Source of the DNA: Stomoxys calcitrans
Taxonomy: Eukaryota > Arthropoda > Insecta > Diptera > Muscidae
NCBI RefSeq assembly: GCF_963082655.1
Contig: NC_081552.1
Coordinates: forward strand, 189,856,075 to 189,920,074
Reading direction: 5' to 3'
Length of the DNA: 64,000 bases
The number at the start of each line of letters is the position of its first letter. The first letter of the stretch is position 1. A program made the position numbers and the translations under genes. The notes below the pieces were generated by a model, which was given only the letters and a program-made list of their open reading frames with translations, had not been told where the DNA came from and made no database searches. Positions 10,846 through 23,110 of this stretch are shown one piece after another.

Positions 10846-12125
10846 AATTTGTCTAAAACTTTGTGTCGAAATAGTTTCTTTAGCTGTTTACACTTTCATT
10901 GTCATTATTAAACCATAGTTTGCCACTTCTTTCTTTGTTTGCATTATCCTTATTTACAACTTATTTTACTCTTCAAAAGTTGTCCCTAAGACTTTAAGCT
11001 ATTTTACATTTAGTGATTGCGTTTTCAAATAATTGCCTTAACAGCATTCACTTGGATTTCCTTAATAAAAGTTCCATTTTGACTATAACACACCCTGGTT
11101 GTGCAAGGCGCCTCAGGTGTATGACGCAACATTACATTCTACTTCCTTTGCAGACAGTTCAAATTGGTTCAGAGGAAATTGAACTGCATCAACTCCACAC
11201 AACACACACATACACACAAGCGTCAGAAGCCAATGCTCTAAGAACCTTAAAATTGTTATGCACTCCATAAAACTTCGATGTAAAAACATACTCCCCTTTG
11301 TTGCGTGTCTTTTGGAAGTTTATTAAAAGGCAAATGGGCAGCCAGACTGACAGCAGAGGGACAGACGAATGAGGGAATCTTAAGGTTGGATAGACACACA
11401 GGCGAGGCCAATAGGCCAGCCAGCCAGACAGCAGGCATGCGGATATTAGGGCGGACACTTGCAATTAGTTTTGAGGAAAAAAATGGAAAACTCATAGCTT
11501 GAGTGGCTAATTTAAGAACTTTGTCTGCAAAGGCATAGCTTACAGGCAGTGTTTGGAGAAATTAATTTTAATAAGGCTATTGAGCACTTTTATTTTCAAT
11601 TTTTTCTTATTTAAACGTAGTTTCAAATAAAAAGGTATTTATATACCATATTTCATTTAAAGTCGACCCCCTGTGGGTCATTATTACTGCTCCACAATGT
11701 AATGGTCCTAAATAAGACTTCAAAACACCCGTCAACTAGGTCTGTGGGCTTTGCCTCAAGACAGACAGTTGTTCATTGGAAACAAAATGCTGAAGTTTTT
11801 CTATGCAACTCCGTAATTGTTGCCAAACGTATTGCAATGATATCATTTTTAAATTGAATTGAAAAATTATTTACAATGTGTCAGCAGCAAACACACAAAC
11901 AGTCAGCCAAATTTTCTGGCACACGTGCGGCTTCGAGGGATAGCAAGAGAAGTTTTCATGTAGTCTGCAGTATTTGCAATAGCAGAATTCAATGAAAAGC
12001 CTCCATACGGATACACAGACCGATCATTACAATATGAAACTATAATAGTTGTGTTTGGCCGATATGGGACTCATGGGACTCAAAGGAGAAAGGAGGACAA
12101 GTTTGAAGAAGTTCTGCATATTCTA
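10846..12125. other. apparently unique intronic DNA
   Basis: No recognised repeat module or exon. It includes a GC-richer stretch (11330-11460) and AT-rich flanks. The open frames on both strands have no recognisable domains. Confidence 0.45.
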
Positions 12126-12815
12126 AATAGTCTCTGCCTCACACGGCGCCTTCAGCGCCGCCTGTCTGCCTGTCCACATATATCATGACAGTCTTATCGG
12201 GCCGCTGCCCCGGCATCGACCTCGTCGCCGGTGCCTACAGGATCGCAAAGATCTCTACGTGAAACACGTTGCACCAGTCCCAGAGATCCTTTTTCGCGAA
12301 ACCATGTCCAGCCCGTCGAAAAGGAAGGACACTGTAAAACAATTTCAGGGTCATAATCTGGGGTGGGGGAAATTCCAAGTGGAGAGCAAAACCCCATAAG
12401 GATTTTGAGTTCTCAGGGTCTATTTTATATAACCTTCACCGGAGGTTATATTTCTCTACCTCTCATGAGCCAACGCCAGAACCTTCAGCGCCACCTGACT
12501 GTTCACATATATCATGACAGCCTTATCGTGCCGCCGACATCAACATCGTCTCCAGTTTCTACAGGATCGCAAAGACCTTAAAGACCCGTCCAAAATTCTA
12601 TATGAATCCCAGATTCCAAGGAATTCATTGGTCCCTGAGAGGTTGGGGTACACTCAACCCAGAGATCCTTTTCGCGAAAACCACGTCGAACCCGTCGAAG
12701 AGGAAGGATTACCGTGGTGTATTACACTGTGAAACAATTTCAGGGTCATAATCTGCGGAGAATACTCATAAGAATTTTGAGTTCTCAGGGTCATTTTTAT
12801 ATAACCTTCACTGGA
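12126..12815 (+). repeat. two-copy diverged direct repeat, about 350 bp
   Basis: Shared landmarks in the same order: CTTCAGCGCC-CCTG (12149, 12483), CATATATCATGACAG, ACAGGATCGCAAAGA, AGAGATCCTTTTTCGCGAA (about 12281, 12661), CAATTTCAGGGTCATAATCT and ATATAACCTTCAC. The spacing drifts from about 335 to 380 bp through indels. No coding domain recognised. Confidence 0.8.
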
Positions 12816-13192
12816 GATTATACTTCGTAACATATTCAATTTACATCAGAAATGGCTGAACCGACTTAAGTGTATTTTTATTTTTACCCATAAAATAAGC
12901 CAAAAATCTGATCTATTAACGAGTAAAGCAAGACTTTGATACAGAAATTAGAAGACATGTGTCAAAAGTATTGGGGAGTATAGTACGGCTTTAACACAAG
13001 AGTACGTAGACAAAGCCCAAAGGGGTCGGCCCAGCATGATAATTAATAATCTCCAAAACTATCCTATACGGTCATATTTACTGATCGGTGAATGCGGTGA
13101 TTATATCATCCGCATTAGCAAAGACCCTCACCCTCTTCTTCTGAAAACCTCAGAACCATTGATTACCAGAATCCACGAAAGAGAAGATCAAA
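12816..13192. other. intronic DNA without recognised element
   Basis: AT-rich spacer; nothing recognised. Confidence 0.4.
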
Positions 13193-13985
13193 ACTCTTAC
13201 TTACTTTTGTAACTATTGTACTTACTTTCTCAATTACTTATTTTCTTACTTGCTTATTTACTTATTTTCTAAATTATTTACTTTCTTACATACTTGGTTA
13301 TTTACTTAGTTTACTTACATACTTACTCTCTTACTTACTCACATACTTACTTATATACTTTATTTCATACTAATTTACTTACTCACTTACTTATTCACTT
13401 ACTTACATACTTACTCTGTTACTTAATAACTTACATACTCATGTATTCACTTATTTACTTACTTATTCACTTACTTTCTCACTTTCTTAGATATTTACTT
13501 ACTTACTCACTTACTTACATACTTACTTACTGACTTATTTATTCACTTACTTTCTTACATACTTGCTTACTTTTTCACTTACTTACTTTCTTACGTACTC
13601 ATTTACTTACTCACTAACTTACTTACCTATATACTTACTTTCTTACTTATTCACTTACATGCATACTTACTTATATATTTCCTCTCTTACTTAATAACTA
13701 ACTTACTCATTTACTCACTTACTTACTTGCTTATTCACTTACTTACTTTCTCACTTTCTTACATACTTATTCCCTTACTTACTGACTTACTTTTTCACTT
13801 ACTTATCTACTTACTTACTTTCTCACTTACTTACTTTCTTACTACTCACTTTCTCACTTACTCACTTACTTACTTTTTTACTTACTTACTCATTTACTTA
13901 CCTATTTACTTACTCACTTACTTACTTACTCACTTTGTTACTTACTTACTAACTTACATACTCTCTTACTTACTTTCTTACTTAC
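13193..13985 (+). repeat. (ACTT)n microsatellite, imperfect, about 0.8 kb
   Basis: Long tract of TTACTTACTTACTCACTTAC with frequent single-base changes (CATA, CTCA, TTTC). The Leu/Thr/Tyr-rich open frames within it arise only from the repeat. Confidence 0.97.
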
Positions 13986-14028
13986 ATAAACCTATTCCGA
14001 ATAATGCTTAATAATGCCGAGAGCCACA

Positions 14029-14277
14029 CAGAAGGCAACCGTAGCGCAGAAGGCAACCTATGACGCTGAACGCCTGGGTTCAAACATTTGCGAGGTACTA
14101 TGCCATGCAAAACTTCTCTCCAAAGAGGTGTCGAACTGCCGCCGTTCAGACTTTAAATAGGAGGCCCCTTATCATTGAGCTTAAACTTGAATCGGACAGC
14201 ACTCACTGATATGTGAGAAGTTTGCCCCTGTTCCTTAGTGGAATGTTCATGGGCAAAATTGCAATTTTGCACACAGA
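14029..14277 (+). mobile_element. tRNA-derived SINE, type B
   Basis: Starts GCAACCGTAGCGCAGAAGG, has GACGCTGAACGCCTGGGTTC (box-B-like) and ends GTGGAATGTTCATGGGC. The internal part between head and body is deleted. Confidence 0.82.
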
Positions 14278-14344
14278 TGTCCATGCTCACCTCCTTGATC
14301 CAGAACCCACTACAGGGTTTTTGTCGCCCTACAGGCCCTTTCAC

Positions 14345-14825
14345 TGTTCTATAGTGCTATATTAGCTTCCTTTGCTCACAGCTCCTGCATTTGGATTGCA
14401 TCGGCCCTAAAGGCTTCGTATTCATCAAGTTTACTAATAGCAGTCCTTTAGCAGTAACGGCAAATACGTTCTTTCGTTCACCCTTTCTACGCTAGTGCTC
14501 GTCAACCAAACGATGCGGATCATGCCATCCCCAGGGAGAACCGTTAATATCCTTCTAACACACCAAGACTGGCTAGTTTACTGTTCGTAAAGATGTTCAC
14601 TCTTGCCGTGCTGGCTTTGTCACTGTACCAGGTCTTCCATTCCGTGATCACCCAGATTTTCGCCTGCATGGCCGTATTATGGTAAGGCATTCGAAAGCCA
14701 ATCGTAGTGCCTGGATGGATCATCATTGTAGACCCCAGGCCCACTCTGTCCACTAGCCTTCATTTATCCATGTGTCATTAACTAGCAGATGACAAAACCA
14801 GAGCGCCATCAATCCAAGGTAGTAC
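14345..14825 (-). mobile_element. LINE family X copy c, RNase H part
   Basis: Degenerate minus-strand RNase H: DRVGLGSTMMIHPG, YHNTAMQAKIWVITEW and VNIFTNSKLAS (the TDSK Asp is changed to Asn). More diverged than the other copies, so probably older. Confidence 0.75.
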
Positions 14826-14984
14826 ACTGATAGAAAAAAGGACGGTACTTAACCAATCCCGGCTGGTATTATTTTGTTAGCGTTATTGGCAAATATTTTT
14901 AATACCATTTGGTATCAATATAATACCAGACGAAGAAGGCTTTTAAAAATTGACAGCGCCAGATAGTACTGAAATGAGCACGTT
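14826..14984. mobile_element. short AT-rich insertion in LINE copy c
   Basis: TACACTGATAGAAAAAAGG followed by an imperfect palindrome around AATACCATTTGGTATCAATA. It separates two parts of one LINE. Class unknown. Confidence 0.4.
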
Positions 14985-15850
14985 TTTTATAAACTTTTTT
15001 TCTGGATGTACCGCTGGCAGCAGTGCCTGTCCCAGGTATCCGACCCGAAAGCTCATAGATTCCATCCATATTTCCTATTATTGCCTCAATCATCCGCGAT
15101 GGTATGACATGGTTCTCTTTTGTATCCATTCTCCCATCACCTTACGTCTCATAGCCTCAGTGGCTGCTTCATACTTAATCTGCCGGATAAATAGTTGCAA
15201 GTGCCCTAGTGTACGTGATCCTTATCGCCATGACTATACCAAGGCAGGATGTCTTGTGAATCAGTTGTTTTTTTTTTTTCTTCATCACTGTCCACCGAAC
15301 TACTGAGGCGTTAGTAAGTATTGGCCAAGTCACGTTCCTGTAATCTCGGATTCCGTCCAAATTTGAAGCCTTCTCGCACCTACTTAGTTCTTAGTACGCT
15401 CCTGGACATGACACTACTACTTCAGTTTCCCATCCAAGTTCGATGCCAAGTATGTGACCTTGTCGGATATCAAAATTTGTTCAGGAAACTCCGCGAAAAC
15501 ACGCAGATTTCAGTCCACTCAGCATTAACGTTCAGACCCCTAGGTATGACTCTGTTGTATGCTACCTCTAACCCCAAGTTCACGAAAACTGCAAAGCTGA
15601 TTCGGATTTATGCCCCTTAGAACTATTATAACGTCCCCTGGTAGGTTCAAATCTCTCTTCAATTAGAATCTGTAGTAGCCCATTTATGTTGATCAAATCA
15701 TAGGAGTGGTGATAAAATGCCTCTGTGTGACATGCCCTGGTTCATATTTTTCTAATTCTTATGCCATGGGACCCATAATTTATCTACCTGGATCAGTGTG
15801 TCGGTCCTCACATTGTCTTGGAGTCCCCTCTGTCAAGAAAAGAAATAAAA
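14985..15850 (-). mobile_element. LINE family X copy c, RT part
   Basis: Minus strand resembles copy b from the RT thumb back to the palm. GTTCGGTGGACAGTG and the VGYADD region are decayed (TAGTTCTAAGGGGCATAAAT at about 15610 keeps ILLRG-like coding). Stops are frequent. Confidence 0.68.
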
Positions 15851-16084
15851 AACTCCAATGGACAACCTTTTTACTATGCCCCACCACCAGTAAATCTCCA
15901 TAGAAAGAAACAAAGTAAAAAAAAGTCATAGAGACAGAAGCTGCAGCATCAGCAATATTTAGACAATAACAGCAACATTAGCTTTGGCATTGGCAACAAA
16001 TCATTGTTGCTACAGGGTAATGAATATTACTGCCTGGGCACACTTACTGTTATCGGTGGGGTGGAGGCAAAACCCTTCTGGTGT

Positions 16085-16290
16085 GTCGTCGATTCGCTTG
16101 TCGGTTGCAAATCGCAGTAATTGTTATGTCAAAAAAATGTTGACAACATATTCGCTTTTTAGTCAGTTTTGCCCGACTAGAGCAACCCCAACTAACACAG
16201 TGTTAAAAAAACAAAATACGACGAATACACATTCAGCAGAAATGAGTGGAGAGAGAGAGAGAGAGGCACAGTGGGGTATAAGGTAAAAAA
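16085..16290 (+). repeat. dispersed repeat pair, copy 1
   Basis: TGTCGGTTGCAAATCGCAGT ... TTGACAACATATTCGCTTTT ... CACAGTGTTA ... ACTACGA-like text, matching 20130-20310 in the same orientation (about 190 bp, diverged). Class unknown. Confidence 0.6.
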
Positions 16291-16329
16291 AAAAACATTT
16301 GTCAAAAAATTTAAAATGGAATACTGGTG

Positions 16330-16600
16330 TATATAGCGCCACCAGCGCTGAGGTTGGTATGTCCGCCTATGACGCTGAACGCCTGAGTTTGAATCCTGGC
16401 GGTGATTATCCCCTCCTTATGCTGGCGAAACTTGCGAGCTACTATGGCATTTGAAAAAATTATATGACAGCCATTCTCCCCATACAAAATGGAGGTTGCT
16501 CATCATTGAACTAAAACTTGAATCGCTTAGCACTCATTGATATGTGAGAAGTTTTCCCCTGTTCCTGAAAGGAGTGTTCATGGGCATATTTGCATATCAG
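16330..16600 (+). mobile_element. tRNA-derived SINE, type B
   Basis: CGCCACCAGCGCTGAGGTTG head, GACGCTGAACGCCTGAGTTT, CACTCATTGATATGTGAGAA and GTGTTCATGGGCATA end. Diverged, with both ends recognisable. Confidence 0.82.
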
Positions 16601-16621
16601 TTCTAACGACGAGTTAACCTC

Positions 16622-17490
16622 TGGTTGCTGGGGTACAGCTCACCGGGGGCAGAGTCAGTCACAGAGAAATCTGTACGGAGATCTGCGGGCTGGCTATGTT
16701 AATCACGGAGACGTGATTCGCTCTCGGCGTGGATGTGTCACCAAGTCACGGTATGGCGGTCACAGGCCGATGGCACGAGTGTCCGTCCGGGGGATTAGCG
16801 ACTCTTATGTCTGAAGGACAAAGGCGGGGTGGTGGCTACGGATACCTCGGAGACGGCGTGAATGTTTCACTCGAACACGGGGTAGCGGTCGTAGGCAGAT
16901 GTCACGAGTACGTCTGCGCTCTTATGTCGGAAGGACAAAGGCGAGGTGCCGGCTATGTTTGCCTCGGAGGGGTGGTTCACTCACGGCGTGGATACGGCAC
17001 TAAATCACGGGGTGATGGTTGTGGCCAGATGACACGTGGGTGTATACGAGGGCTCAGCGGCTATTATGTCAGAAGAACAAAAGCGATGTGTTGGCTTCAT
17101 TGGTCTTGAAGACGTGGTTTACAATCGCCGTGGATACGGTACTAAATCACGGGGTGATGGTGGTGGACAGATGACACGTGGGTGTATTCGAGGGCTAACC
17201 GTCTCTTTTCTCTGAAGGACAAAGGTGAGTTGCTGGCTACGTTGGTCTCGAAGACGTGGTTCACTCACGGCGTGGATACGGCACTAAATCACGGGGTGAT
17301 GGGCGTGGACAGATGATACGTGGGTGTATTCGCGGACTCAGCGGCTCTTATGTCTGAAGAACAAAGGCTATGTGCTGGCTACGTTGGTCGCGAGGTCGTG
17401 GTTCTCTCACGGCGTAGATACGGAATTAAATCATGGAGAGCTGGTCGTGTGTTCACTGACTCAGCGGCTCCTATGTCTAGTGGACACCGG
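16622..17490 (+). repeat. 142-bp GC-rich tandem array
   Basis: About six units with CGGCGTGGATACGG and AAATCACGGGGTGATGG. The GTGG of this core recurs at 16988, 17130, 17272 and 17414 (as GTAG), exactly 142 bp apart. The first units are more diverged and carry a deletion. It is much richer in G and C than its surroundings. No known element recognised. Confidence 0.9.
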
Positions 17491-17870
17491 TCAAAACGGT
17501 GGCGACTACAGTTTCCCACTCCACTTACCTGTATATTGCCACTGTTGCACTTCACATTTGACTGCCCTTGGCATGCGAAGAAAGAATAGGTTCGGTCTTG
17601 TCCTTAAGACTCGAACCAGGCGTCTTGGTCAAAAGCCCCTGCTGATCAGTTGTCTGTCGGCTAGTGGAGCCTGGAGCAGCGGCTTCACCAGTCGAGGTTT
17701 CAGTAGCCGACAACGTGCTACGGCTTGATACCACCACCGGAGCTGTTGGGTCTTTGGAGCCCATTCTAAGCCTTCTCCCGGGCTCTAGATCTGCCGCTCC
17801 ACTGGAAACAGAGGCAGATCATCAATCGCCTAATGGATACATCTATCGCAGCTATCCTTGAGTGACTTAA
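17491..17870 (-). mobile_element. possible LINE ORF1-like 5' fragment
   Basis: A minus-strand frame from MGSKDPTAPVVVSSRSTLSA, rich in Ser, Thr, Ala and Pro, resembles the low-complexity N-termini of LINE ORF1 proteins. No zinc knuckles are seen. It borders the 142-bp array. Weak assignment; it could be unrelated. Confidence 0.3.
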
Positions 17871-18284
17871 ATTTTTCTTCCAATAATAATGACCTATTAC
17901 AAGTTAAAGGAAAATTCTTGCGAAGAGAAATAACAAAATGTTCAAAATAACAAAGGTTCTTGTTTGAACCGTTGAGTGGATGTACCGCATCAGAATTATT
18001 TCATATTCGCATATCAGTTTCGTACTCCACGTCCAATGACCTTTCACCTCAATCTCATATTGTTTCAGTCGGCCAGCATGTCCGCTTCGTAGTTTTTGAA
18101 GGTCGGTTGGCCCTCCAGACATAACATCTTCGTTTGAGGGTTGTGTCGATGTGGAGTAGCCCTCAAAATTCGTAGCGCCAAGATTCGTTCTCTAAACCAA
18201 AAAAACTTTTTATTGGAGACTCTTATTGTCCCAATCGGTCTCTCTTCCGTTTTAGGGCTAAGCCATCACCCCAGACACTTGGAA
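17871..18284. other. intronic DNA without recognised element
   Basis: Mixed composition; nothing recognised. Confidence 0.4.
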
Positions 18285-18418
18285 ATGCAAATTTGCCCAT
18301 GAACATTCCATTAAAGAACAAGGTCAAACATCTCACATATCAATGAGTGCTGTTCGATTCAAGTTAAAACTCATTGATAAGGGACCTTCTTTTTATAGCC
18401 GAGTCGGAACGGAACTTC
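18285..18418 (-). mobile_element. tRNA-derived SINE, type B, 3' part
   Basis: TTTGCCCATGAACATTCCAT to AGCCGAGTCGGAACGG on the minus strand; the head is missing. It lies directly against the 5' module of the following HINE-like block. Confidence 0.78.
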
Positions 18419-20000
18419 TCTGAGTCGATCGAGCCATTTCCGTCCGTCTGTCGAAATCAAGATAGCGGTAGAACGCGTAAAGCTATCCGTTTGATATTTT
18501 GCACAGATACACCTTTTTGATTGGTCGTTGGGGATTACAAATGGGTCATAGAGGTTCAGAGTTGTATATATTGTAGCTTCCATATCGGTTTATAACCTGA
18601 TATATCTCCCATATAAACCGATAGCCCGATTTGACTTCTTGAGCCCTTGCAAGCCGCAAGTTTTATCCGATTTGGCTGAAATTTTGCATGAAGTGTTCTG
18701 TTAGGTGTTCCAACAACTGTGCCAAAAACGGTACGAATCGGTTTATAACCTGATATAGCTCCGATATAAACCGATCCCCCGATTTTACTTCTTGAGCCCT
18801 TACAAGCCGCAATTTTTGTCCGATTTGGCTGAAATTTTGCAGGTAGTATTCTGTTAAGACTACCGACAACTGTGACAAGTACGGTCCGAATCGGTTTATA
18901 ACCTGATATAGCTCCCATATAAACCGATCTCCCGATTTGACTTCTTGAGCCTTTGCAAGCCGCAAATTTTGTGTTCTGTTAAGACTTCCAACAACTCTGC
19001 CTAGTACGGCCTGAATCGGTTTATAACCTGATGTAGCTCCCATATAAACCGATCGCCCGATTTGACTTCTTGAGCCCTTTCAAGCCGCAAATTTTGTCCG
19101 ATTTGGCTGAAATTTTGCATGAAGTGTTCTTTTAGGTGTTCCAACAACTGTGTGTGCAAGGTACGGTCCAAATCGGTCTATAACCTGATATAGCTCCCAT
19201 ATATACTGATCGCCCGATTTGACTTCTTGAGCCCTTGCAAGCCGCAAATTTGGTTCGATTTGGCTGAAATTTTGCATGTAGTGTTCTGTTACGACTCCCA
19301 ACAACTGTACCAAGGACGGTCCGAATCGGTTTATAACCTGATACAGCTCCCATAAAAACCGATCTCCCGATTTGACTTCTTGAGCCTTTGCAAGCCGCAA
19401 ATTTTGTGTTCTGTTAAGACTTCCAACAACTCTGCCTAGTACGGTCTGAATCGGTTTATTACCTGATATAGCTCCCATATAAACCGATCGCCCGATTTGA
19501 CTTCTTGAGCCCTTCCAAGCCGCAAATTTTGTCCGATTTGGCTGAAATTTTGCATGTAGTGTTCTGTTAAGAATTCCAACAACTGTGTGTGCAAGGTACG
19601 GTCCAAATCGGTCTATAACCTGATACAGCTCCCATATAAACCGATCACCCGATTTGACTTCTTGAGCCCTTACAAGCCGCAAATTTTGTCCGATTTGGCA
19701 TTGTAGTGTTCTGTAGTGTTGCATGTAGTGTTCTGTTAAGAATTCCAACAACTGTGTGTGCAAGGTACGGTCCAAATCAGTCTATAACCTGATATTGCTC
19801 CCATGTATACCGGTCTCTCGATCATCCTTGTTTGGTGCCTAGAAGCTTTAATTTTTGCTGGTTTGACAGTAGTTTGGTATGTAGAATAAAATTATGCCCT
19901 TCAACTAAATTAAGTTTGTACAAATTCTTAGCAGCATCCATGGTGGTGGGTTCCCAAAATTCGGCCCGGCCGAACTTATCACGCTTTTACAATTTTTAAA
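18419..20000 (+). mobile_element. HINE-like element, block C (153-bp family)
   Basis: 5' module with TCCGTCCGTCTGTCGAAA and GAACGCGTAAAGCTA, then about eight monomers (CCGATTTGACTTCTTGAGCC ... GGTTTATAACCTGATATAGC), then the 3' module with CATGGTGGTGGGTTCCC and the hairpin TTCGGCCCGGCCGAA at 19960-19974 followed by CTTATCACGCTTTTAC. The terminal 5' inverted repeat was lost or replaced by the SINE. Long minus-strand open frames (up to 231 codons) reflect the 3n period. Confidence 0.85.
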
Positions 20001-20129
20001 ACAGTTATTGTTGAAGGAAAGCTGAAAAATAAATTTTGGTTATTCGAACCAAAATTTCGTTTTAATCAATGTACATATCTCTCAGATCTGGGGTTTTTTT
20101 TTTTTGATTTTTTGCCTTTGACCCCACTG

Positions 20130-20310
20130 TGCCTCGTTGAGGCTGTCGGTTGGAAATCGCATTAATTGCTAAGTCAAAGTCAAAAAAAATTTTGACAACA
20201 TATTCTCGTTTTGGTCGAGTCACAATAGACCGACCGGAGCGCAACATAGCAAAAGGAACTGACACAGTGTCAGATGACAAAAAAACTACGAATTACAGCG
20301 AATTTGGGTA
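20130..20310 (+). repeat. dispersed repeat pair, copy 2
   Basis: Counterpart of 16085-16290: GTCGGTTGGAAATCGCATTA, TTGACAACATATTCTCGTTT, GACACAGTGTCAG. Same orientation. Confidence 0.6.
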
Positions 20311-20974
20311 AATGTGGGCGAGCTGTTGCTATTCAGCCATCAACGGCAGCAGGAGCAGTACTACTCAATGGTCGCTTTGTGTTGGCGGCAGGCAGTTGTT
20401 GCCAACTGCCGTCATTGGCGCACTAGAATGGCAAACGAAAATGTCAAATGAATTTCCATTGTGGAATATAAAAAGGAAATTTATTAATTGAACATACAAT
20501 GAATGGTTTTTTCCTTAGATTTTTCATTCTTTGTTTCTATTCTATTCTGTATTGCATTCAAATTCATGATATATTCATTACACACGTGCCACGCTTCGGG
20601 TATGAGTAATTGTTTCGCTTTTTTTTCTATGATATAAAATTGCAGTAATTTTATGTTTTAACATTTGAACTGAACAGACAATTGCAGTTTATAATTTTTG
20701 GTTAGAGTGACTGCAATTGCGTGACGCTATAAATCCGTTTAAAACGAAAAAAAAAAGTATGGGACAACACCATTGCCGTACTAGTTGAGCAACGTTAGAT
20801 CAAATGTCATAAGGTAGAGATAAATCACAATTGAAGTGTTCGATGACAATCACTGTAGACTCCAATTAAGCAAAGGGGAAATTTAAAATTTTTTCCTAAG
20901 CAGGCATCCTTCCGCCTTTCCTTTGCTGTTAACACACTGACGACAATGACAACAGGATTACGATTGTATAGTGG
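20311..20974. other. apparently unique intronic DNA
   Basis: Nothing recognised beyond AT-rich tracts and a small palindromic GGCAGTTGTTGCCAACTGCC at about 20392. Confidence 0.45.
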
Positions 20975-22375
20975 GGTCTCTTTGGCAGAAAAGGCAATGA
21001 GCCCGAAAAAAAACCCTGGATGGCCGGGAAGATTCGCAACATTGGAAAAAACTCCGCAAAATTTATAACAGAGCATGTAGTAAAAAAGCGAATGTTTATT
21101 GGGATGTTGATTACCCACGGCTCGAAGAATAAAATACGATGATCAGAGCGCAAAACGTGCCTCCTTAAAGCTTTTCTGCGAACAAGTCGATAGCGCTAAT
21201 CAGAACGGCTAGATGAAAAAGTTTTTCTCCACAACCTATGTGAAAACTGAAACAGGAAATTCGTTTTCTACAGGATATGACGGGACTCACGGAAACACCG
21301 GAATCTTGAATTAATGAGGCTTATCATGGCGGAGTCTATGATAAAGGAAGCCTTGAGAAGCTTCTAACCATTTATGTCACCCTACCCTGATGGAATGTTT
21401 CTGGTATTACAACAAAAGGAGGGCGAGTATTTGGCGCCCAATCTGACCATTATCTTCACAGCCCGCCTAGGACTTACATATACTCCGAAAGTCTGGCAGG
21501 AGGCAAGCGTAGTATTTATAACCAAGCCCGGCAAGGCAAGTAATGTGACACCAAAAGCCTATAGCCCTATAAGCTTTACGTCCTACGTTCTATCCCAAAC
21601 CATGGGACTTAAAGAGTAGGACATCCAGCAAACTACTCAAATAAAAACAGCATGCATATGTCAAGGGAAGATTGGTGGAGACTGCCCTAAACAAGGTTGT
21701 GCATAAAATAGAAAAATCCTTCAATGCCAAGACGTACACATTGGGCGAATCACTGACATTGATGGAGCGTTTAACAATGTGGGGACCGATACGTTGATCC
21801 TTTGGCCAGTACCGGGTGGACCGGGTCCTAAGAGACTGGATAAACCATATGCTAAGGAACAGGTGGCCCTCTATTAGAAGAACAAGCCAAAGATTCTTGG
21901 GGGGGCTCAAACCCTTTGAATAGCAATGAAATTTTGTCGAAAATAATGGTTTTTTTTTAAATTTTGAGGGGGGTGGTTTGAAGGTTGCTTGGCCGCTCTT
22001 AAGAGATCCTTATACGCTTATGATGACCACTATAGATGCTGACTGAGGAGGTATTTGAACCCATCTGTTACGTCCATGTTATTATACTTCTAAGGGGTAA
22101 GGATCCGAATCAGCTATGTAGAAGGGCCGAAAGGATCTTGGAGATGGTAAACAACTGGACAAGGGACCTAGGATCTCAGTGTTAACCCAGAAAAGACGGA
22201 AATCTGACTGTTTACGAGGAAGCTAAAGGTGGGCCAATATGACGCACCACGTTTCCTCAATAGAACGATTTCGATCTCTGACAAGATCAAATATTTAGGA
22301 GTGGTCTTAGATAGGCAGCTGAATGGGAAGTGCTACATTCAGGAGCGTATTGAGAAGACTCACAGATGTTAGGCA
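20975..22375 (+). mobile_element. LINE family X copy d, EN-RT linker and RT
   Basis: Plus-strand broken frames: NPGWPG, a DDQSAKRAS-LKLFCEQV linker, PYPDGMF--LQQKEGEYLAPNLT, TPKVWQEASVVFITKPGKAS, then CKDVHIG..-like, NVGTDT and the KYLGVVLDRQLNGK thumb region. This is the most N-terminal stretch of the RT in the window. Several frameshifts. It ends at an inversion junction. Confidence 0.85.
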
Positions 22376-23110
22376 CACATGTACAGGCACACTCCAAGAC
22401 TGTTCGATACCTTACCGTCCTGATTTGTATTGCCCTGATGGCCAGTTTACTGTCGGTAAATATGTTCACAGTCGATGTACTCGCTTGAACACTACACCAC
22501 CTCACGCATCGCTCACCGTGATCGCCCGAATCTCCACTTGCATGATCGTATTATGATCGGACAGTCGAAAACAGATCTCAGGCCTTGGGTTCTCAATGTA
22601 GACCCCTAGACCCATTATGTCCTCTGTCCGCTTTGATGCATCCGTGTAGCATGAACTTCCAGATGGCAATACCATAGTTCCGTCAATCCCAGACTGGGTC
22701 GCTAGCAACAGTGCTTCGCACTCGACCTCAAGTGTAGTATCAGGAATCCGATCGGAAATCTCTTCCATTCCTTTCATAATTCCTATCGTTGCCTCGATTA
22801 TACCGCAATGATATGATCTGCTCCTAATCTCTATCTATTCTCTCATCGCCTTAAGTCTCATATGCCTTACACTTTAGCCCGTTTGTCTATCTCGAGGCGA
22901 ATTTTTCGCGTCACTCAAGAACTTGTTTAAACTGCAATTCTAGCAAAATGGAAAAGGAAAATGGGCATTTCGATGTATAAATAAAAAATAACGAATAGCA
23001 ACCGTTCGACATCGACAAACAGGCTACTAATCTGTATGTCTATGGGTCAAATATCTGGAATAGTCTCCGGTGGGCGTGATCTTCATCCCTCCGCCTATGG
23101 CAAGACAACA
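22376..23110 (-). mobile_element. LINE family X copy d, inverted RNase H half
   Basis: Minus strand: LPSGSSCYTDASKRTEDIMG, PRPEICFRLSDHNTIMQVEI and VNIFTDSKLAIRAI, then (from about 23025) the HRIGIQ-like linker. The orientation is opposite to the adjoining RT half, so a 5' inversion lies at 22375/22376. A 150-bp unrelated stretch (22870-23025) interrupts it. Confidence 0.82.

Noticed and set aside
11189..11495. Minus-strand open frames of 79 to 91 codons in the unique region
   Set aside because: No start or splice context, no domain and biased composition only; they cannot be supported as a gene.
13294..14011. Leu/Thr/Tyr-rich open frames resembling membrane proteins
   Set aside because: Pure product of the (ACTT)n microsatellite.
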